From Salinimicrobium marinum (GTDB taxonomy: Bacteria > Bacteroidota > Bacteroidia > Flavobacteriales > Flavobacteriaceae), in the NCBI RefSeq assembly GCF_014651535.1, contig NZ_BMXB01000001.1:433470-497469 (forward strand): 64,000 nt of DNA. The letters run 5' to 3'. The translations under genes and the position numbers were made by a program. Positions within the stretch are counted from its first letter, which is position 1. Each line of letters opens with the position of its first letter. Under the pieces are notes generated by a model. It did not search any database. It was given only the letters and a program-made list of their open reading frames with translations, and was not told where the DNA came from. Positions 8,985 through 18,463 of this stretch are shown here, in pieces.

Positions 8985-10670
8985 ATGAAGAACTACGTTA
9001 TAGGCCTTGATTACGGAACCGATTCGGTAAGAGCCGTGTTGGTGGATTCAGAAAACGGTAAGGAAATGGCCTCAGATACTTATTACTACCCTCGTTGGAA
9101 GGAACAAAAATATTGTAATGCAGCTATAAATCAGTTTAGGCAACATCCTTTAGATCATATGGAAGGTCTTGAAAAGACGATCAAAGGGGTTGTAGAAAAA
9201 AGTGGAATTGACGGAAAAACTGTAAGAGGGATCTGTATTGACACCACCGGCTCCTCCCCAATTGCAGTTACAAAAGAAGGAACTCCGCTGGCTTTAGTGG
9301 AAGGTTTTGAAGAAAACCCCAATGCAATGATGGTGTTATGGAAAGATCACACTGCCATCAATGAAGCCAATGAGATCAATGAACTGGCTGAAAACTGGGG
9401 AGGAGAAAATTATACAAAATATGAAGGCGGAATTTATTCTTCCGAATGGTTTTGGGCGAAGATCACACACGTCATCAGGGAAGATGAAAAGGTGAAAAAT
9501 GCAGCTTATTCCTGGATGGAACACTGCGATCTAATGACTTTTATGCTCCTTGAAGATCAGGATTTGCAGTCCTTTAAGCGCAGTCGCTGTGCAGCAGGTC
9601 ACAAGGCTATGTGGCACCAAAGCTGGGGCGGACTTCCTTCTGAAGATTTTCTCAACAGGCTGGATCCTTATTTGGGGCAGCTTCGCGGGAGGTTATATGA
9701 GAAAACCTATACCTCAGATGAGGTTGCCGGGAACTTAAGCGCGGAATGGGCTCAAAAATTAGGATTGAGTACAGACTGTGTTATAGCAGTTGGAGTTTTT
9801 GATGCACATTCGGGCGCGGTAGGAGCTAAGATCGATAAGCACACGCTGGTTCGCGTAATGGGAACTTCTACCTGCGATATTATTATATCCTCCAAAGAAA
9901 ACGTTGGAGATAAAACGGTAAAAGGGATCTGTGGTCAGGTAGACGGCTCGGTCATTCCGGATATGATCGGTCTGGAAGCGGGCCAATCTGCTTTTGGAGA
10001 TGTACTTGCCTGGTTCAAGGATGTACTGTCCTGGCCTCTTGATAATCTTGTTTTTAATTCTGATATACTTTCTGAAGAACAAAAACAGCAGTTAAAAGCA
10101 GAGGCCGAAAAGAATTTCATCAGGAAACTTTCTGAAGAGGCAGAGAAAATTGACATTTTTGAGAGTCTACCTATAGCTCTGGATTGGATCAACGGCCGTA
10201 GAACTCCCGATGCTAATCAGGAGTTGAAAAGTGCCATTTCAAACCTTTCATTAGGATCAAAAGCCCCTCATATTTTTAAAGCTTTGATCAACGCAATTTG
10301 CTTTGGTTCCAAAGAGATCGTGAACCGTTTTGAAGAAGAAGGCGTGAAGATCAACAGTGTAATAGGAATTGGAGGAGTGGCACGAAAATCCCCTTTTATC
10401 ATGCAGACCCTGGCAAATGTACTGGATATGCCAATTAAAGTAGCTGCTTCAGATGAAGCACCGGCTCTTGGAGCGGCCATTTATGCTGCTGTTGCTGCCG
10501 GACTTTATCCCAATGTGATTGAAGCCAGTAAAACCCTGGGAAGTGGTTTTGAAGCAGAATATCTTCCAAAGAAAGAAGAAGTGAAAGTCTATGCAGAATT
10601 AATGCAGGCTTATAAAGAATTGGGTGCTTTCGCCGAAAAAAGTACATCCCATAAAATCAGCAAGAAATGA
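8985..10670 (+). CDS. araB: Ribulokinase
   Basis: This 561-residue FGGY-family kinase phosphorylates L-ribulose with ATP to L-ribulose 5-phosphate in the cytoplasm. The N-terminal phosphate-binding segment is GLDYGTDSVRAVLVD. GTSTCDIII and IGIGGVARKSPFIMQTLANVL form the second nucleotide-binding lobe, and the C-terminal ALGAAIYAAVAAG is typical. Length fits the ribulokinase clade rather than shorter xylulokinases. Its last four bases overlap the AraD start (ATGA), indicating translational coupling. Confidence 0.97.
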   Translation: MKNYVIGLDYGTDSVRAVLVDSENGKEMASDTYYYPRWKEQKYCNAAINQFRQHPLDHMEGLEKTIKGVVEKSGIDGKTVRGICIDTTGSSPIAVTKEGTPLALVEGFEENPNAMMVLWKDHTAINEANEINELAENWGGENYTKYEGGIYSSEWFWAKITHVIREDEKVKNAAYSWMEHCDLMTFMLLEDQDLQSFKRSRCAAGHKAMWHQSWGGLPSEDFLNRLDPYLGQLRGRLYEKTYTSDEVAGNLSAEWAQKLGLSTDCVIAVGVFDAHSGAVGAKIDKHTLVRVMGTSTCDIIISSKENVGDKTVKGICGQVDGSVIPDMIGLEAGQSAFGDVLAWFKDVLSWPLDNLVFNSDILSEEQKQQLKAEAEKNFIRKLSEEAEKIDIFESLPIALDWINGRRTPDANQELKSAISNLSLGSKAPHIFKALINAICFGSKEIVNRFEEEGVKINSVIGIGGVARKSPFIMQTLANVLDMPIKVAASDEAPALGAAIYAAVAAGLYPNVIEASKTLGSGFEAEYLPKKEEVKVYAELMQAYKELGAFAEKSTSHKISKK

Positions 10671-11371
10671 GTTCTATTTATCAGGAATTGAAACATGAAT
10701 GTTACGAGGCCAATATGCAGCTGAATGCATTGAACCTTGTGATCTATACCTTTGGAAATGTTAGTGCCGTAGATCGCGAAAAAGAGGTTTTTGCCATTAA
10801 ACCCAGCGGAGTGCCCTATGAAGATTTAAAACCTGAAGATATTGTGATCATCGATTTTGAGAACAATATTATTGAAGGCGAAATGAGACCTTCTTCAGAC
10901 ACAAAAACCCATGCTTATTTGTACAAGAACTGGAAAGAAATAGGCGGAGTGGCGCATACTCATGCAACCTATTCCGTAGCCTGGGCCCAGGCCCAACGGG
11001 ACATCCCAATTTTTGGAACCACCCATGCCGACCATTTAACAGCAGATATTCCATGTGCTCCGCCAATGCGTGACGACTTGATCGAGGGAAATTATGAACA
11101 CAACACCGGGATACAGATCCAGGACTGCTTCAGGGACAAAGGCCTCTCATATGAAGAAGTTCAAATGGTGCTCATTGGAAACCACGGACCTTTCACCTGG
11201 GGCAAAGATGCAGCCAAAGCTGTGTACAACAGTAAAGTCCTGGAGGAAGTGGCAAGAATGGCATTTTTGACCCTGCAAATAAATCCGGAGGCACTGCGGT
11301 TAAAGGACTCACTAATTAAAAAACACTACGAACGTAAACATGGTAAAAATGCCTATTACGGACAAAAATAA
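10667..11371 (+). CDS. araD: L-ribulose-5-phosphate 4-epimerase
   Basis: This 234-residue class II aldolase-fold enzyme converts L-ribulose 5-phosphate to D-xylulose 5-phosphate, which enters the pentose phosphate pathway. The family features are GNVSAVDRE near residue 31, the [10 protein letters not shown] phosphate loop, the zinc-binding [12 protein letters not shown] motif with both His of H-T-H, and a later His in GTTHADH. The conserved [12 protein letters not shown] block follows. Length matches E. coli AraD (231). The start overlaps the araB stop by 4 bp. A 92-bp spacer with a hairpin separates it from araA. Confidence 0.97.
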   Translation: MSSIYQELKHECYEANMQLNALNLVIYTFGNVSAVDREKEVFAIKPSGVPYEDLKPEDIVIIDFENNIIEGEMRPSSDTKTHAYLYKNWKEIGGVAHTHATYSVAWAQAQRDIPIFGTTHADHLTADIPCAPPMRDDLIEGNYEHNTGIQIQDCFRDKGLSYEEVQMVLIGNHGPFTWGKDAAKAVYNSKVLEEVARMAFLTLQINPEALRLKDSLIKKHYERKHGKNAYYGQK

Positions 11372-11380
11372 TCCCCAATA

Positions 11381-11421
11381 ATATAGACCTCACAGGCTTC
11401 AAAAACCGGCGAGGTTTATAT
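11381..11421 (+). promoter_or_regulatory. Hairpin in the araD-araA spacer
   Basis: ATATAGACCTC (11381-11391) pairs with GAGGTTTATAT (11411-11421), an 11-bp stem with one G-U pair and a 19-nt loop. There is no T-run after it, so it is more likely an RNA-processing, stability or partial attenuation element than a full terminator. A role is inferred only from its position inside an otherwise tight operon. Confidence 0.45.
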
Positions 11422-11463
11422 ACCTACTTTGTTAATAATTTAACCAACATAAATCAAACTAAC

Positions 11464-12972
11464 ATGTTCAATATAGACGAAAAAGAAATCTGGTTTGTCA
11501 CCGGAAGTCAGCATTTATATGGCGACGAAACCTTAAAACAAGTTGCCGATAATTCAAAGCAGATCGTAGACGGATTACAGAAATCCTCACATATACCCCT
11601 AAAGGTAATCTACAAAGGGACATTGAAAACTTCAGATGAGATCACAAATCTTTGCCAGGATGCCAATACCAACAAAAATTGTATTGGGATCGTAGCTTGG
11701 ATGCATACTTTTTCTCCGGCGAAAATGTGGATAAGGGGTCTTACGCTCTTGAAAAAACCACTTTGTCATCTGCATACACAGTTTAATTCTGAAATTCCCT
11801 GGGATAAGATCGATATGGATTTTATGAACCTGAACCAATCTGCACATGGAGACCGGGAATTCGGATTTATGATGACCAGGATGCGTAAAAAGCGAAAGGT
11901 AATAGTAGGTCACTGGCAGTCGGATCGTGTTCAGAAAAAGTTAGGGATTTGGTCCCGCGTTGTACTTGGCTGGGATGAACTTCAGCATTTGAAAGTAGCC
12001 AGGATTGGCGACAACATGAGGGAAGTGGCAGTGACCGAAGGAGACAAGGTACAGGCCCAGATGCGGTTCGGGATGTCTGTGAACGGCTATGATTCTTCAG
12101 ACGTTGTAAAACATATCAAGGCGGTAAAGGAGGATGAAGTAAACAAACTTGTTGAAGAATATGAATCATCTTATAATCTTTCAGAAAAACTTCAGAAGAA
12201 TGGTGAAAAAAGAGACTCATTAAAAGAAGCTGCGAAAATCGAATTAGGATTAAGAGCCTTTTTGGATGAGGGTGGTTTTAAAGCCTTTACCGATACTTTT
12301 GAGAACCTGGGAGAGCTGAAACAATTGCCGGGAATTGCTGTACAGCGTTTAATGGCCGATGGTTATGGATTTGGTGCCGAAGGTGACTGGAAGACTGCTG
12401 CATTGTTAAGAGCAATGAAGGTGATGACAGTTGGGCTTGAAGGGGGAACCTCCTTTATGGAAGATTACACCTATCACTTCACTCCGCAGAGATCTTACGT
12501 TCTTGGATCTCACATGCTGGAAATTTGTCCTTCTATTGCCGACGGGAAACCTTCCTGTGAAGTGCATCCGCTTGGAATTGGTGGGAAAGAAGATCCTGCA
12601 AGACTTGTGTTTAACTCTCCCGAAGGTCCTGCCCTTAATGCTTCTTTGATCGATATGGGGAACAGGTTTAGGTTGATAGTAAATGAGGTGGAGGCAGTGA
12701 AACCTGAAGCAGATCTACCTAATTTACCTGTTGCACGGGTGCTTTGGGATCCAAAACCCGATCTTGATATAGCTGCAACTTCCTGGATCCTTGCCGGGGG
12801 GGCTCACCATACTGTTTACACCCAGGCGATCACTACAGAATTTCTTGAAGATTTTGCCGATATTGCCGGGATTGAACTTTTGGTGATCGATGAAAAGACG
12901 AGTGTCCGTGAATTCAAAGATAAAATGAACGCCAACGAAGCTTATTACCACCTGTTTCAACACGGGATGTAA
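11464..12972 (+). CDS. araA: L-arabinose isomerase
   Basis: This 502-residue cytoplasmic metal-dependent enzyme isomerises L-arabinose to L-ribulose, the first step after uptake. It opens with the family start ([17 protein letters not shown]). It carries the active-site blocks around [47 protein letters not shown] and [13 protein letters not shown], which hold the Glu/Glu/His/His metal ligands of the family. Length is standard (about 500). The ATG at 11464 is the first Met after the spacer. It follows araD by 92 bp and precedes the mutarotase by 18 bp. Confidence 0.98.
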   Translation: MFNIDEKEIWFVTGSQHLYGDETLKQVADNSKQIVDGLQKSSHIPLKVIYKGTLKTSDEITNLCQDANTNKNCIGIVAWMHTFSPAKMWIRGLTLLKKPLCHLHTQFNSEIPWDKIDMDFMNLNQSAHGDREFGFMMTRMRKKRKVIVGHWQSDRVQKKLGIWSRVVLGWDELQHLKVARIGDNMREVAVTEGDKVQAQMRFGMSVNGYDSSDVVKHIKAVKEDEVNKLVEEYESSYNLSEKLQKNGEKRDSLKEAAKIELGLRAFLDEGGFKAFTDTFENLGELKQLPGIAVQRLMADGYGFGAEGDWKTAALLRAMKVMTVGLEGGTSFMEDYTYHFTPQRSYVLGSHMLEICPSIADGKPSCEVHPLGIGGKEDPARLVFNSPEGPALNASLIDMGNRFRLIVNEVEAVKPEADLPNLPVARVLWDPKPDLDIAATSWILAGGAHHTVYTQAITTEFLEDFADIAGIELLVIDEKTSVREFKDKMNANEAYYHLFQHGM

Positions 12973-12990
12973 AACTAAACCAATCCAATT

Positions 12991-14172
12991 ATGAATACTG
13001 TAAAAAGAAGTTTATTAAGTTGCGGCTTTATGATTTTAGCCCTTGCATTTGTTCAATGCAAAAATGAAAATAAAAACTCTCAAACTTCAGAAGAGGAAAC
13101 TAAATCTGTTAATCGCGAAAACGTAATGAAAGAAAATTATGGCACAACTCCCGATGGGGAGGAGGTAGAGCAATATACGCTTAGAAATGAGAACGGAATG
13201 GAAATCAAGATCATTACCTACGGTGGACGTATCACTTCACTAACTGCCCCAGATGCAGAGGGAAATTTTGAAGATGTTGTTCTTGGATTTGATTCCCTTG
13301 AACAATATACCGGAGAGAATCCGTTTTTCGGAGCATTGATAGGGCGCTACGGAAACAGGATCGCGAACGGAAAGTTTTCGCTGGATGGGGAAGAGTATAC
13401 CCTGGCGCAAAATGATGGTGAAAACCATTTACATGGTGGTGAAAAAGGTTTCGACAGAGTGGTGTGGAAAGTTGAAGAAGCAGATAATAATACCCTTAAG
13501 TTATCTTACATAAGTGAAGATATGGAAGAAGGCTATCCCGGGAGGCTCGAAACTCTTGTCACCTATACTCTTAATGATGACAATTCTCTTGATGTAGACT
13601 ATGAGGCTACAACTGATAAAAAGACGGTATTGAATTTAACCCAGCATGCTTATTTTAATCTCTCGGGAGATTTTTCTAATACTATTCTCGATCACGAAAT
13701 TAAAATCAATGCTGACCAGTATCTTCCGGTTACCGAAAATCTAATTCCAACCGGAGAGATGCGGGAAGTGGCAAATACGCCATTCGATTTCAGGGAACCC
13801 AAAGAAGCCGGAGAAAATATTGAAGCAGATAATGATCAGCTTGAAAGAGCCGGTGGATACGACCATAACTGGGTGCTGAATGAGCAGGACAGCGGAATGC
13901 GTTTTGCTGCTTCTGCATATCACAAGGAAAGCGGCCGATTGCTGGAAGTACACACTACCGAACCCGGAATCCAGTTTTACTCCGGTAATTTCCTTGATGG
14001 TACTTTACCGCTTCAATATGGGGATGGTAATTATGAAAAAAGGACAGGGTTTTGCCTGGAAACTCAGCATTACCCAGATTCTCCGAATCAGGAGCATTTC
14101 CCATCTGTAGTACTGGAGCCGGGAGATACCTATTCCTCTAAAACGACCTTTATATTCTCCATAAAGCAATAG
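12991..14172 (+). CDS. Aldose 1-epimerase (mutarotase), lipoprotein
   Basis: This 393-residue protein interconverts the alpha and beta anomers of free sugars. The signal peptide ends in a lipobox (ALAFVQC, Cys23), predicting a membrane-anchored periplasmic location, unlike cytosolic GalM. Mutarotase motifs are present: GRYGNRIANGKFSLDG, NHLHGGEKGFDRVVW, the catalytic His region LTQHAYFNLSGD, and the catalytic Glu in FCLETQHYPDSPNQ. It lies 18 bp after araA and one base before the symporter. The inferred job is to equilibrate arabinose released by the two arabinofuranosidases into the anomer taken by the transporter. Confidence 0.94.
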   Translation: MNTVKRSLLSCGFMILALAFVQCKNENKNSQTSEEETKSVNRENVMKENYGTTPDGEEVEQYTLRNENGMEIKIITYGGRITSLTAPDAEGNFEDVVLGFDSLEQYTGENPFFGALIGRYGNRIANGKFSLDGEEYTLAQNDGENHLHGGEKGFDRVVWKVEEADNNTLKLSYISEDMEEGYPGRLETLVTYTLNDDNSLDVDYEATTDKKTVLNLTQHAYFNLSGDFSNTILDHEIKINADQYLPVTENLIPTGEMREVANTPFDFREPKEAGENIEADNDQLERAGGYDHNWVLNEQDSGMRFAASAYHKESGRLLEVHTTEPGIQFYSGNFLDGTLPLQYGDGNYEKRTGFCLETQHYPDSPNQEHFPSVVLEPGDTYSSKTTFIFSIKQ

Positions 14173-14173
14173 T

Positions 14174-15793
14174 ATGGTACCATTAGATTCATTAGATTGG
14201 ATTGCGATCGCAGCATATTTCCTCATCCTGGCCGGGATTGTAGTTTGGGTAATTTCTAAGAAACAAAGCAATACAGAAGATTATTTTCTTGCCGGTAGAA
14301 ATGTTGGCTGGTTTGTAGTGGGTGCATCTATCTTTGCTTCCAATATAGGATCAGAACACGTAGTAGGGCTTGCAGGAGCGGGTGCGGGAGATAAACTTCC
14401 TATGCTTATATATGAAATTCAGGCGTGGGTGGTGCTTATACTTGGATGGGTATTCCTGCCGTTCTATAAGCGTAGTGGAGTATTTACGATGCCGGAATTT
14501 CTTGAAAAGCGGTTTGATGCAAGATCCCGCTGGGTCCTTTCCATTTTCTCGATTATTGCTTATGTACTCACAAAGATTTCGGTAACTATTTATGCGGGTG
14601 GAGTGGTAGTTTCTGCTTTACTCGGAATAGATTTCTGGACAGGTGCAATTGCTACTGTGGTACTTACAGGTTTATATACAGTACTTGGAGGAATGAAGGC
14701 TGTGGTTTATACAGAAACTCTTCAGGCAATCATCCTTGTCCTGGGTGCCGGTGCACTTACTTTTATTGGATTAGATGCAGTAGGAGGTTGGGAAAGTATG
14801 AAAGAAACAGTTTCTCCGCAGTATCTTAATATGTGGCGTCCTGCTACAGATCCTGATTTCCCTTGGCCATCGTTGCTCATTACCAGTACAATTGTGGGTG
14901 TCTGGTACTGGTGTACAGACCAGTATATCGTGCAACGTGCATTAACCGCGAGAAACATCAAAGAGGGGAGAAGAGGCACCATATTCGGAGCGTTATTAAA
15001 ACTGCTTCCGGTATTCTTGTTCCTTATTCCAGGGATCATAGCCCTTACGTTAAAAATGAGGGGTGAATTGCATTGGGAAAACCCCGATGAAGCTTTTCCG
15101 GTGTTGATGAGTAATTTACTGCCATCAGGATTAAGAGGTCTTGTTGCCGCGGGATTACTGGCAGCTTTAATGAGCTCCCTGGCCTCTGTTTTCAACTCAT
15201 GTTCTACGCTGTTTACCGTTGATATTTATAAAAAACTGAGACCGAATACGCCGGAAAAACAACTGGTAAGAACAGGACAAATCGCTACTGTGGTGATTGT
15301 GATCATTGGGATTATCTGGATTCCTATTATGGCAAATATTTCAGGTGTTCTCTATGAATACCTGCAAAAGGTGCAGTCATATATTGCCCCTCCTATTACT
15401 GCGGTCTTCCTGCTGGGAATCTTCTACAAGAGGATCAACGCTCTCGGGGCTTTTGTGACTCTTGTGGTAGGTCTTATAGCTGCAGCTGCCAGAATTGTAC
15501 TTGAGTTGATCAAAGATGATCTGAATCCTAACGGATTCCTCTTTGCAGTAGGAGATGTGAATTTCCTTACGTTTGGTGCCTGGTTCTTTCTTTTCTGTGT
15601 GCTATTGGTCACTATTGTGAGTTTGTTAAGCTCAATCCCGTCTATGGAAAAAGTGAAAAGCCTTACGTTCCAGACAATTACTGCCGAAGATAAAGCAGAT
15701 AATAAAGCCAGTTATAACTGGAAAGATATTCTTGTATCTGTACTGGTTTTGGGTGCAGTTGCATGGGTAATGATCATATTCAACGGAAGATAA
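14174..15793 (+). CDS. SSS-family sodium/sugar symporter, probably for arabinose
   Basis: This 539-residue polytopic inner membrane protein has about 14 predicted helices. The sodium:solute symporter signature starts early (TEDYFLAGRNVGWFVVGASIFASNIGSEH), followed by YTVLGGMKAVVYTE and LAALMSSLASVFNSCSTLFT, both typical of the SGLT branch. It is the last gene of the arabinose cluster, one base after the mutarotase, and is followed by a strong terminator. L-arabinose as substrate is an inference from position, since related proteins carry glucose, galactose or xylose. Confidence 0.94.
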   Translation: MVPLDSLDWIAIAAYFLILAGIVVWVISKKQSNTEDYFLAGRNVGWFVVGASIFASNIGSEHVVGLAGAGAGDKLPMLIYEIQAWVVLILGWVFLPFYKRSGVFTMPEFLEKRFDARSRWVLSIFSIIAYVLTKISVTIYAGGVVVSALLGIDFWTGAIATVVLTGLYTVLGGMKAVVYTETLQAIILVLGAGALTFIGLDAVGGWESMKETVSPQYLNMWRPATDPDFPWPSLLITSTIVGVWYWCTDQYIVQRALTARNIKEGRRGTIFGALLKLLPVFLFLIPGIIALTLKMRGELHWENPDEAFPVLMSNLLPSGLRGLVAAGLLAALMSSLASVFNSCSTLFTVDIYKKLRPNTPEKQLVRTGQIATVVIVIIGIIWIPIMANISGVLYEYLQKVQSYIAPPITAVFLLGIFYKRINALGAFVTLVVGLIAAAARIVLELIKDDLNPNGFLFAVGDVNFLTFGAWFFLFCVLLVTIVSLLSSIPSMEKVKSLTFQTITAEDKADNKASYNWKDILVSVLVLGAVAWVMIIFNGR

Positions 15794-15837
15794 TTCCGGG
15801 AGAATTAGTCTTAGAGATCTGGATAATTCGGGTATCA

Positions 15838-15879
15838 AAAAATGCGCTAAGAAAATTTCATCTCTCTTAGCGCATTTTT
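15838..15879 (+). terminator. Terminator of the arabinose operon
   Basis: A 15-bp perfect stem (15838-15852 with 15865-15879; core TGCGCTAAGA/TCTTAGCGCA) has a 12-nt loop, A-run on one side and T-run on the other. It sits between the plus-strand symporter and the convergent LLM gene and could serve both. Confidence 0.9.
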
Positions 15880-15955
15880 ATTTCAAGGAATCCTTCTTCA
15901 AAAATCAGTACTTCTGAAATTTTTCTGAAAGATAAATTTTACCACTGCTATAGGA

Positions 15956-16957
15956 TTATCTCTCCTTCATTATTTCAGAAAATATTCTAAAGGATTTAAT
16001 CCTGTCATTATGGTCATAAATATGGGAAACGACCATTAATTCATTGGCACCGGTCTTTCCAAGAAAATCTTCTGTTTTTTCTCTTACAGTTTTCTTACTT
16101 CCCACAAAAGAATATTTCAACATTTGCTGAAGCGAAGGATGGTTGGCTATTTCCCGAAGGTCGGGGGTCATAGCTGTTGGTTTTTGCATGTAATCTATTT
16201 TTCCGGTCATTACGCCCAGCATCATCCTTATCATGGAAGTAGATAGTTTTTCAGCCTCTTCATCGGTATCTGCAGCAATGATGTTTACTCCGGCGATGGT
16301 ATAGGGTTCCTGCAAATATTCCGAAGGTTGGAAGTTATTATAATAAATATTCAAAGCCTGGAATAACTGTGCAGGCGCAAAGTGACTGGCAAAAACATAG
16401 GGTAAGCCTTTTTTAGCAGCAAGATGGGCACTATCTGTACTCGAACCTAACACGTAAATAGGCACGTTCACTCCTTCGGCCACAGTGGCACGAACTTTTG
16501 CCTCACCGTTATCGTTGGAAAAATATTGCTGAATCTTTTCAATCTCCTCCGGAAACTGATACACCGCCTGCATCCTGTCTGACCGGATTGCGTGTGCCGT
16601 GGCCTGGTCTGTTCCGGGAGCTCTTCCCAATCCCATATCAATCCGGTTGGGATAGAGAGAACCGAGGGTTCCAAACTGCTCTGCAACGATCAATGGGGAA
16701 TGGTTAGGTAGCATGATACCTCCTGAGCCGACTCTTATTTTGCTGGTTCCGGCTGCAATGTGAGCCATTAATACCACCGTAGCCGAACTTGCAATACTTA
16801 TCATGTTATGGTGTTCTGCCAGCCAAAAACGTTTGTAGCCTAATTCTTCTGCCTTTTGTGCCAGGTCGAGACTATTTTGAAAAGTTTCTCCTGTAGTAAT
16901 GTCCTGTCCTACACTGGCTAATTCTAATATGGAAATGGGGATATTTTTAGTACTCAT
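15956..16957 (-). CDS. LLM-class flavin-dependent oxidoreductase (luciferase-like)
   Basis: This 333-residue protein belongs to the bacterial luciferase-like monooxygenase group, which uses reduced flavin. It has a family TIM-barrel start (ISILELASVGQD), RFWLAEHHNM, the GSGGIMLPNHSPLIVAEQFGTLGSLYPNRIDMGLGRAPG core split over the flavin site, and PIYVLGSSTDSAHLAAKKGLPYVFA. The whole follows the pattern of the MsnO8/YhbW-like subgroup. The substrate is unknown. It is a single-gene unit, convergent with the arabinose operon and sharing its terminator. Confidence 0.92.
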   Translation of the reverse strand: MSTKNIPISILELASVGQDITTGETFQNSLDLAQKAEELGYKRFWLAEHHNMISIASSATVVLMAHIAAGTSKIRVGSGGIMLPNHSPLIVAEQFGTLGSLYPNRIDMGLGRAPGTDQATAHAIRSDRMQAVYQFPEEIEKIQQYFSNDNGEAKVRATVAEGVNVPIYVLGSSTDSAHLAAKKGLPYVFASHFAPAQLFQALNIYYNNFQPSEYLQEPYTIAGVNIIAADTDEEAEKLSTSMIRMMLGVMTGKIDYMQKPTAMTPDLREIANHPSLQQMLKYSFVGSKKTVREKTEDFLGKTGANELMVVSHIYDHNDRIKSFRIFSEIMKER

Positions 16958-17187
16958 AAGATTATTTAATTCTGAAATTTAACTCGTTTGTTTAAACCGG
17001 AATAGTGTTGGTCGAAGCAAAGCAAGATTTATTTCATTCTGGGACTGCTAATTTAAAGGAGTTTTTACTTTTTAAAGGTAAAGACCTGAAAAGGGCTCAT
17101 TTATGAATAGATTTATGGCTTTATAGCTACGTACTTTTCCTTCATGTGCTAATAATTTCATATTTTAGAAGAGGAACTCACAATATT

Positions 17188-17814
17188 ATGGATAAAATTA
17201 AAAAAGCGCCACAGGATAATGTATTTATGCTTGTACCGGTGCGAATAGGTTATAATGTTATAGAATCGTTTCTTCAGAAGAAACTAATAGGTAAGAATAT
17301 AAAAGCAGAAGATAATAATGGAGAAGAAAAAAAATATGCAGAAATTCTGGGATTATCTGTAGAAAAAAGTTTAGAAGAAGATTTTGATATTTCTCTAAAC
17401 CTGGACTTTAAAACCCTTACTTCTTTTTTCAGCAATAAAAAAGGCAGTGTGAAATTGCATGCTGCCATTGGTTTTGATGAAAAAAATCAGGAGGTGAAAA
17501 TTCTGGATTATAAGCTGCAGGGGACCGGAAAAAACTGGTTTTTGAATAAATCCCTGCAGGCCGTTGCAAACAGGTTCATGTATGATAAACTAAAAAGTAA
17601 ACTGAATTTTGAGCTAGGACCTCCTGTTAAGGAACAGCTCGAAAAGATCAATCTTAAACTGGAAAATCGAGTGGAAGCATCTAAAGGCATTTTTGCATCG
17701 GGAAAACTAAGCACTTTCAGAGTTGCAGAGATCATTGCCGGCGAACGTCAGTTCTTAATTCATGTGAATATTGAAGGTAATGCTCTTGTGGATATTAAGG
17801 AAATTAATTTCTAA
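17188..17814 (+). CDS. Hypothetical protein, possibly DUF4403-like
   Basis: This protein has about 208 residues from ATG 17188; a TTG at 17146 would add 14 residues that look unrelated to the fold. There is no signal peptide. The text is rich in alternating beta-strand patterns (VFMLVPVRIGYNVIESFLQKKL, LKLENRVEASKGIFASGKLSTFRV) and recalls the repeat unit of DUF4403/lipid-binding beta-tubular proteins, but this is only a resemblance. It stands alone, convergent with the small gene at 17842. Confidence 0.7.
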   Translation: MDKIKKAPQDNVFMLVPVRIGYNVIESFLQKKLIGKNIKAEDNNGEEKKYAEILGLSVEKSLEEDFDISLNLDFKTLTSFFSNKKGSVKLHAAIGFDEKNQEVKILDYKLQGTGKNWFLNKSLQAVANRFMYDKLKSKLNFELGPPVKEQLEKINLKLENRVEASKGIFASGKLSTFRVAEIIAGERQFLIHVNIEGNALVDIKEINF

Positions 17815-17841
17815 AAATAGCTCGTTTCAGGATGATTTTAA

Positions 17842-18087
17842 CTAGATAAACAATTCTTCCAGAGCTTTTCCTTTACCTACCAAAAAATCATTCAAAAGGT
17901 CGGCAATAAGTTCCCCAATCTCATCCTGTCTTTTTTCAGGCACCCGAAGAAACTGGATTTTCCCCCATCCTCTTATATCGCATATCATCATGTTGTTTGC
18001 ATCCCAGATGGTTTGTCCCTTTTTGTCATAACGCACAGGAAACTGCAGTGTTTCTTTTGCTAGATAATAATTTTCTTTTAATTCCAT
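17842..18087 (-). CDS. Small conserved-looking hypothetical protein
   Basis: This 81-residue soluble protein has the compact motif TIWDANNMMICDIRGWGKIQFL followed by a helical C-terminus (EIGELIADLLNDFLVGKGKALEELFI). Codon use and an ATG with AT-rich upstream DNA look genuine. The layout, a short beta hairpin with an Asp/Cys/Asp core then a helix, is seen in small flavobacterial proteins of unknown role. No function can be assigned. It is convergent with the preceding gene and lies downstream of a possible 29-residue membrane peptide on the same strand. Confidence 0.7.
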   Translation of the reverse strand: MELKENYYLAKETLQFPVRYDKKGQTIWDANNMMICDIRGWGKIQFLRVPEKRQDEIGELIADLLNDFLVGKGKALEELFI

Positions 18088-18151
18088 AGTGATTTGTTTT
18101 TTTTAAGTTTACCTACTATTACGGATACTTTTTACCGGGATAAGTTTTTGA

Positions 18152-18241
18152 TCACAGCACAAAAAAAGACGCCGTTAATATTAGCCATAGCAGGAAGGCT
18201 AAAAGCATTTTTTTGACTGCGTTTAAAACCATCTGTTTCAT
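18152..18241 (-). CDS. Possible 29-residue single-helix membrane peptide
   Basis: A short frame starts at ATG (complement of 18239-18241) and ends at TGA (complement of 18152-18154). The peptide begins MKQMVLNAVKKM and continues as one uninterrupted hydrophobic helix of about 17 residues (LLAFLLWLILTASFFVL), the form of a small bacterial membrane protein: basic N-terminus, single transmembrane segment. AGGGAT lies just upstream of the ATG. It is 64 bp upstream of, and co-oriented with, the 81-residue gene. It could be chance, since AT-rich DNA encodes hydrophobic residues easily. Confidence 0.3.
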   Translation of the reverse strand: MKQMVLNAVKKMLLAFLLWLILTASFFVL

Positions 18242-18463
18242 ATCCCTAAAATTTACACCTCAAAAATACGAGTTGATAACGGGATTCTGGTTACAGGAAT
18301 ATTAAAAAAAGAAAGAGAAGATTAAGTTTCGGTTAATTTTTGGGGCATCATTATTTTACAGCTTTTTTCTGAATCTTGAGCTCTTTCTGAATTAAATTTC
18401 TAAATACCCGATCGTGGTATAGTGTTTGCCAAATTTTGGGCTAACAATAAAAAATCAGTTATT

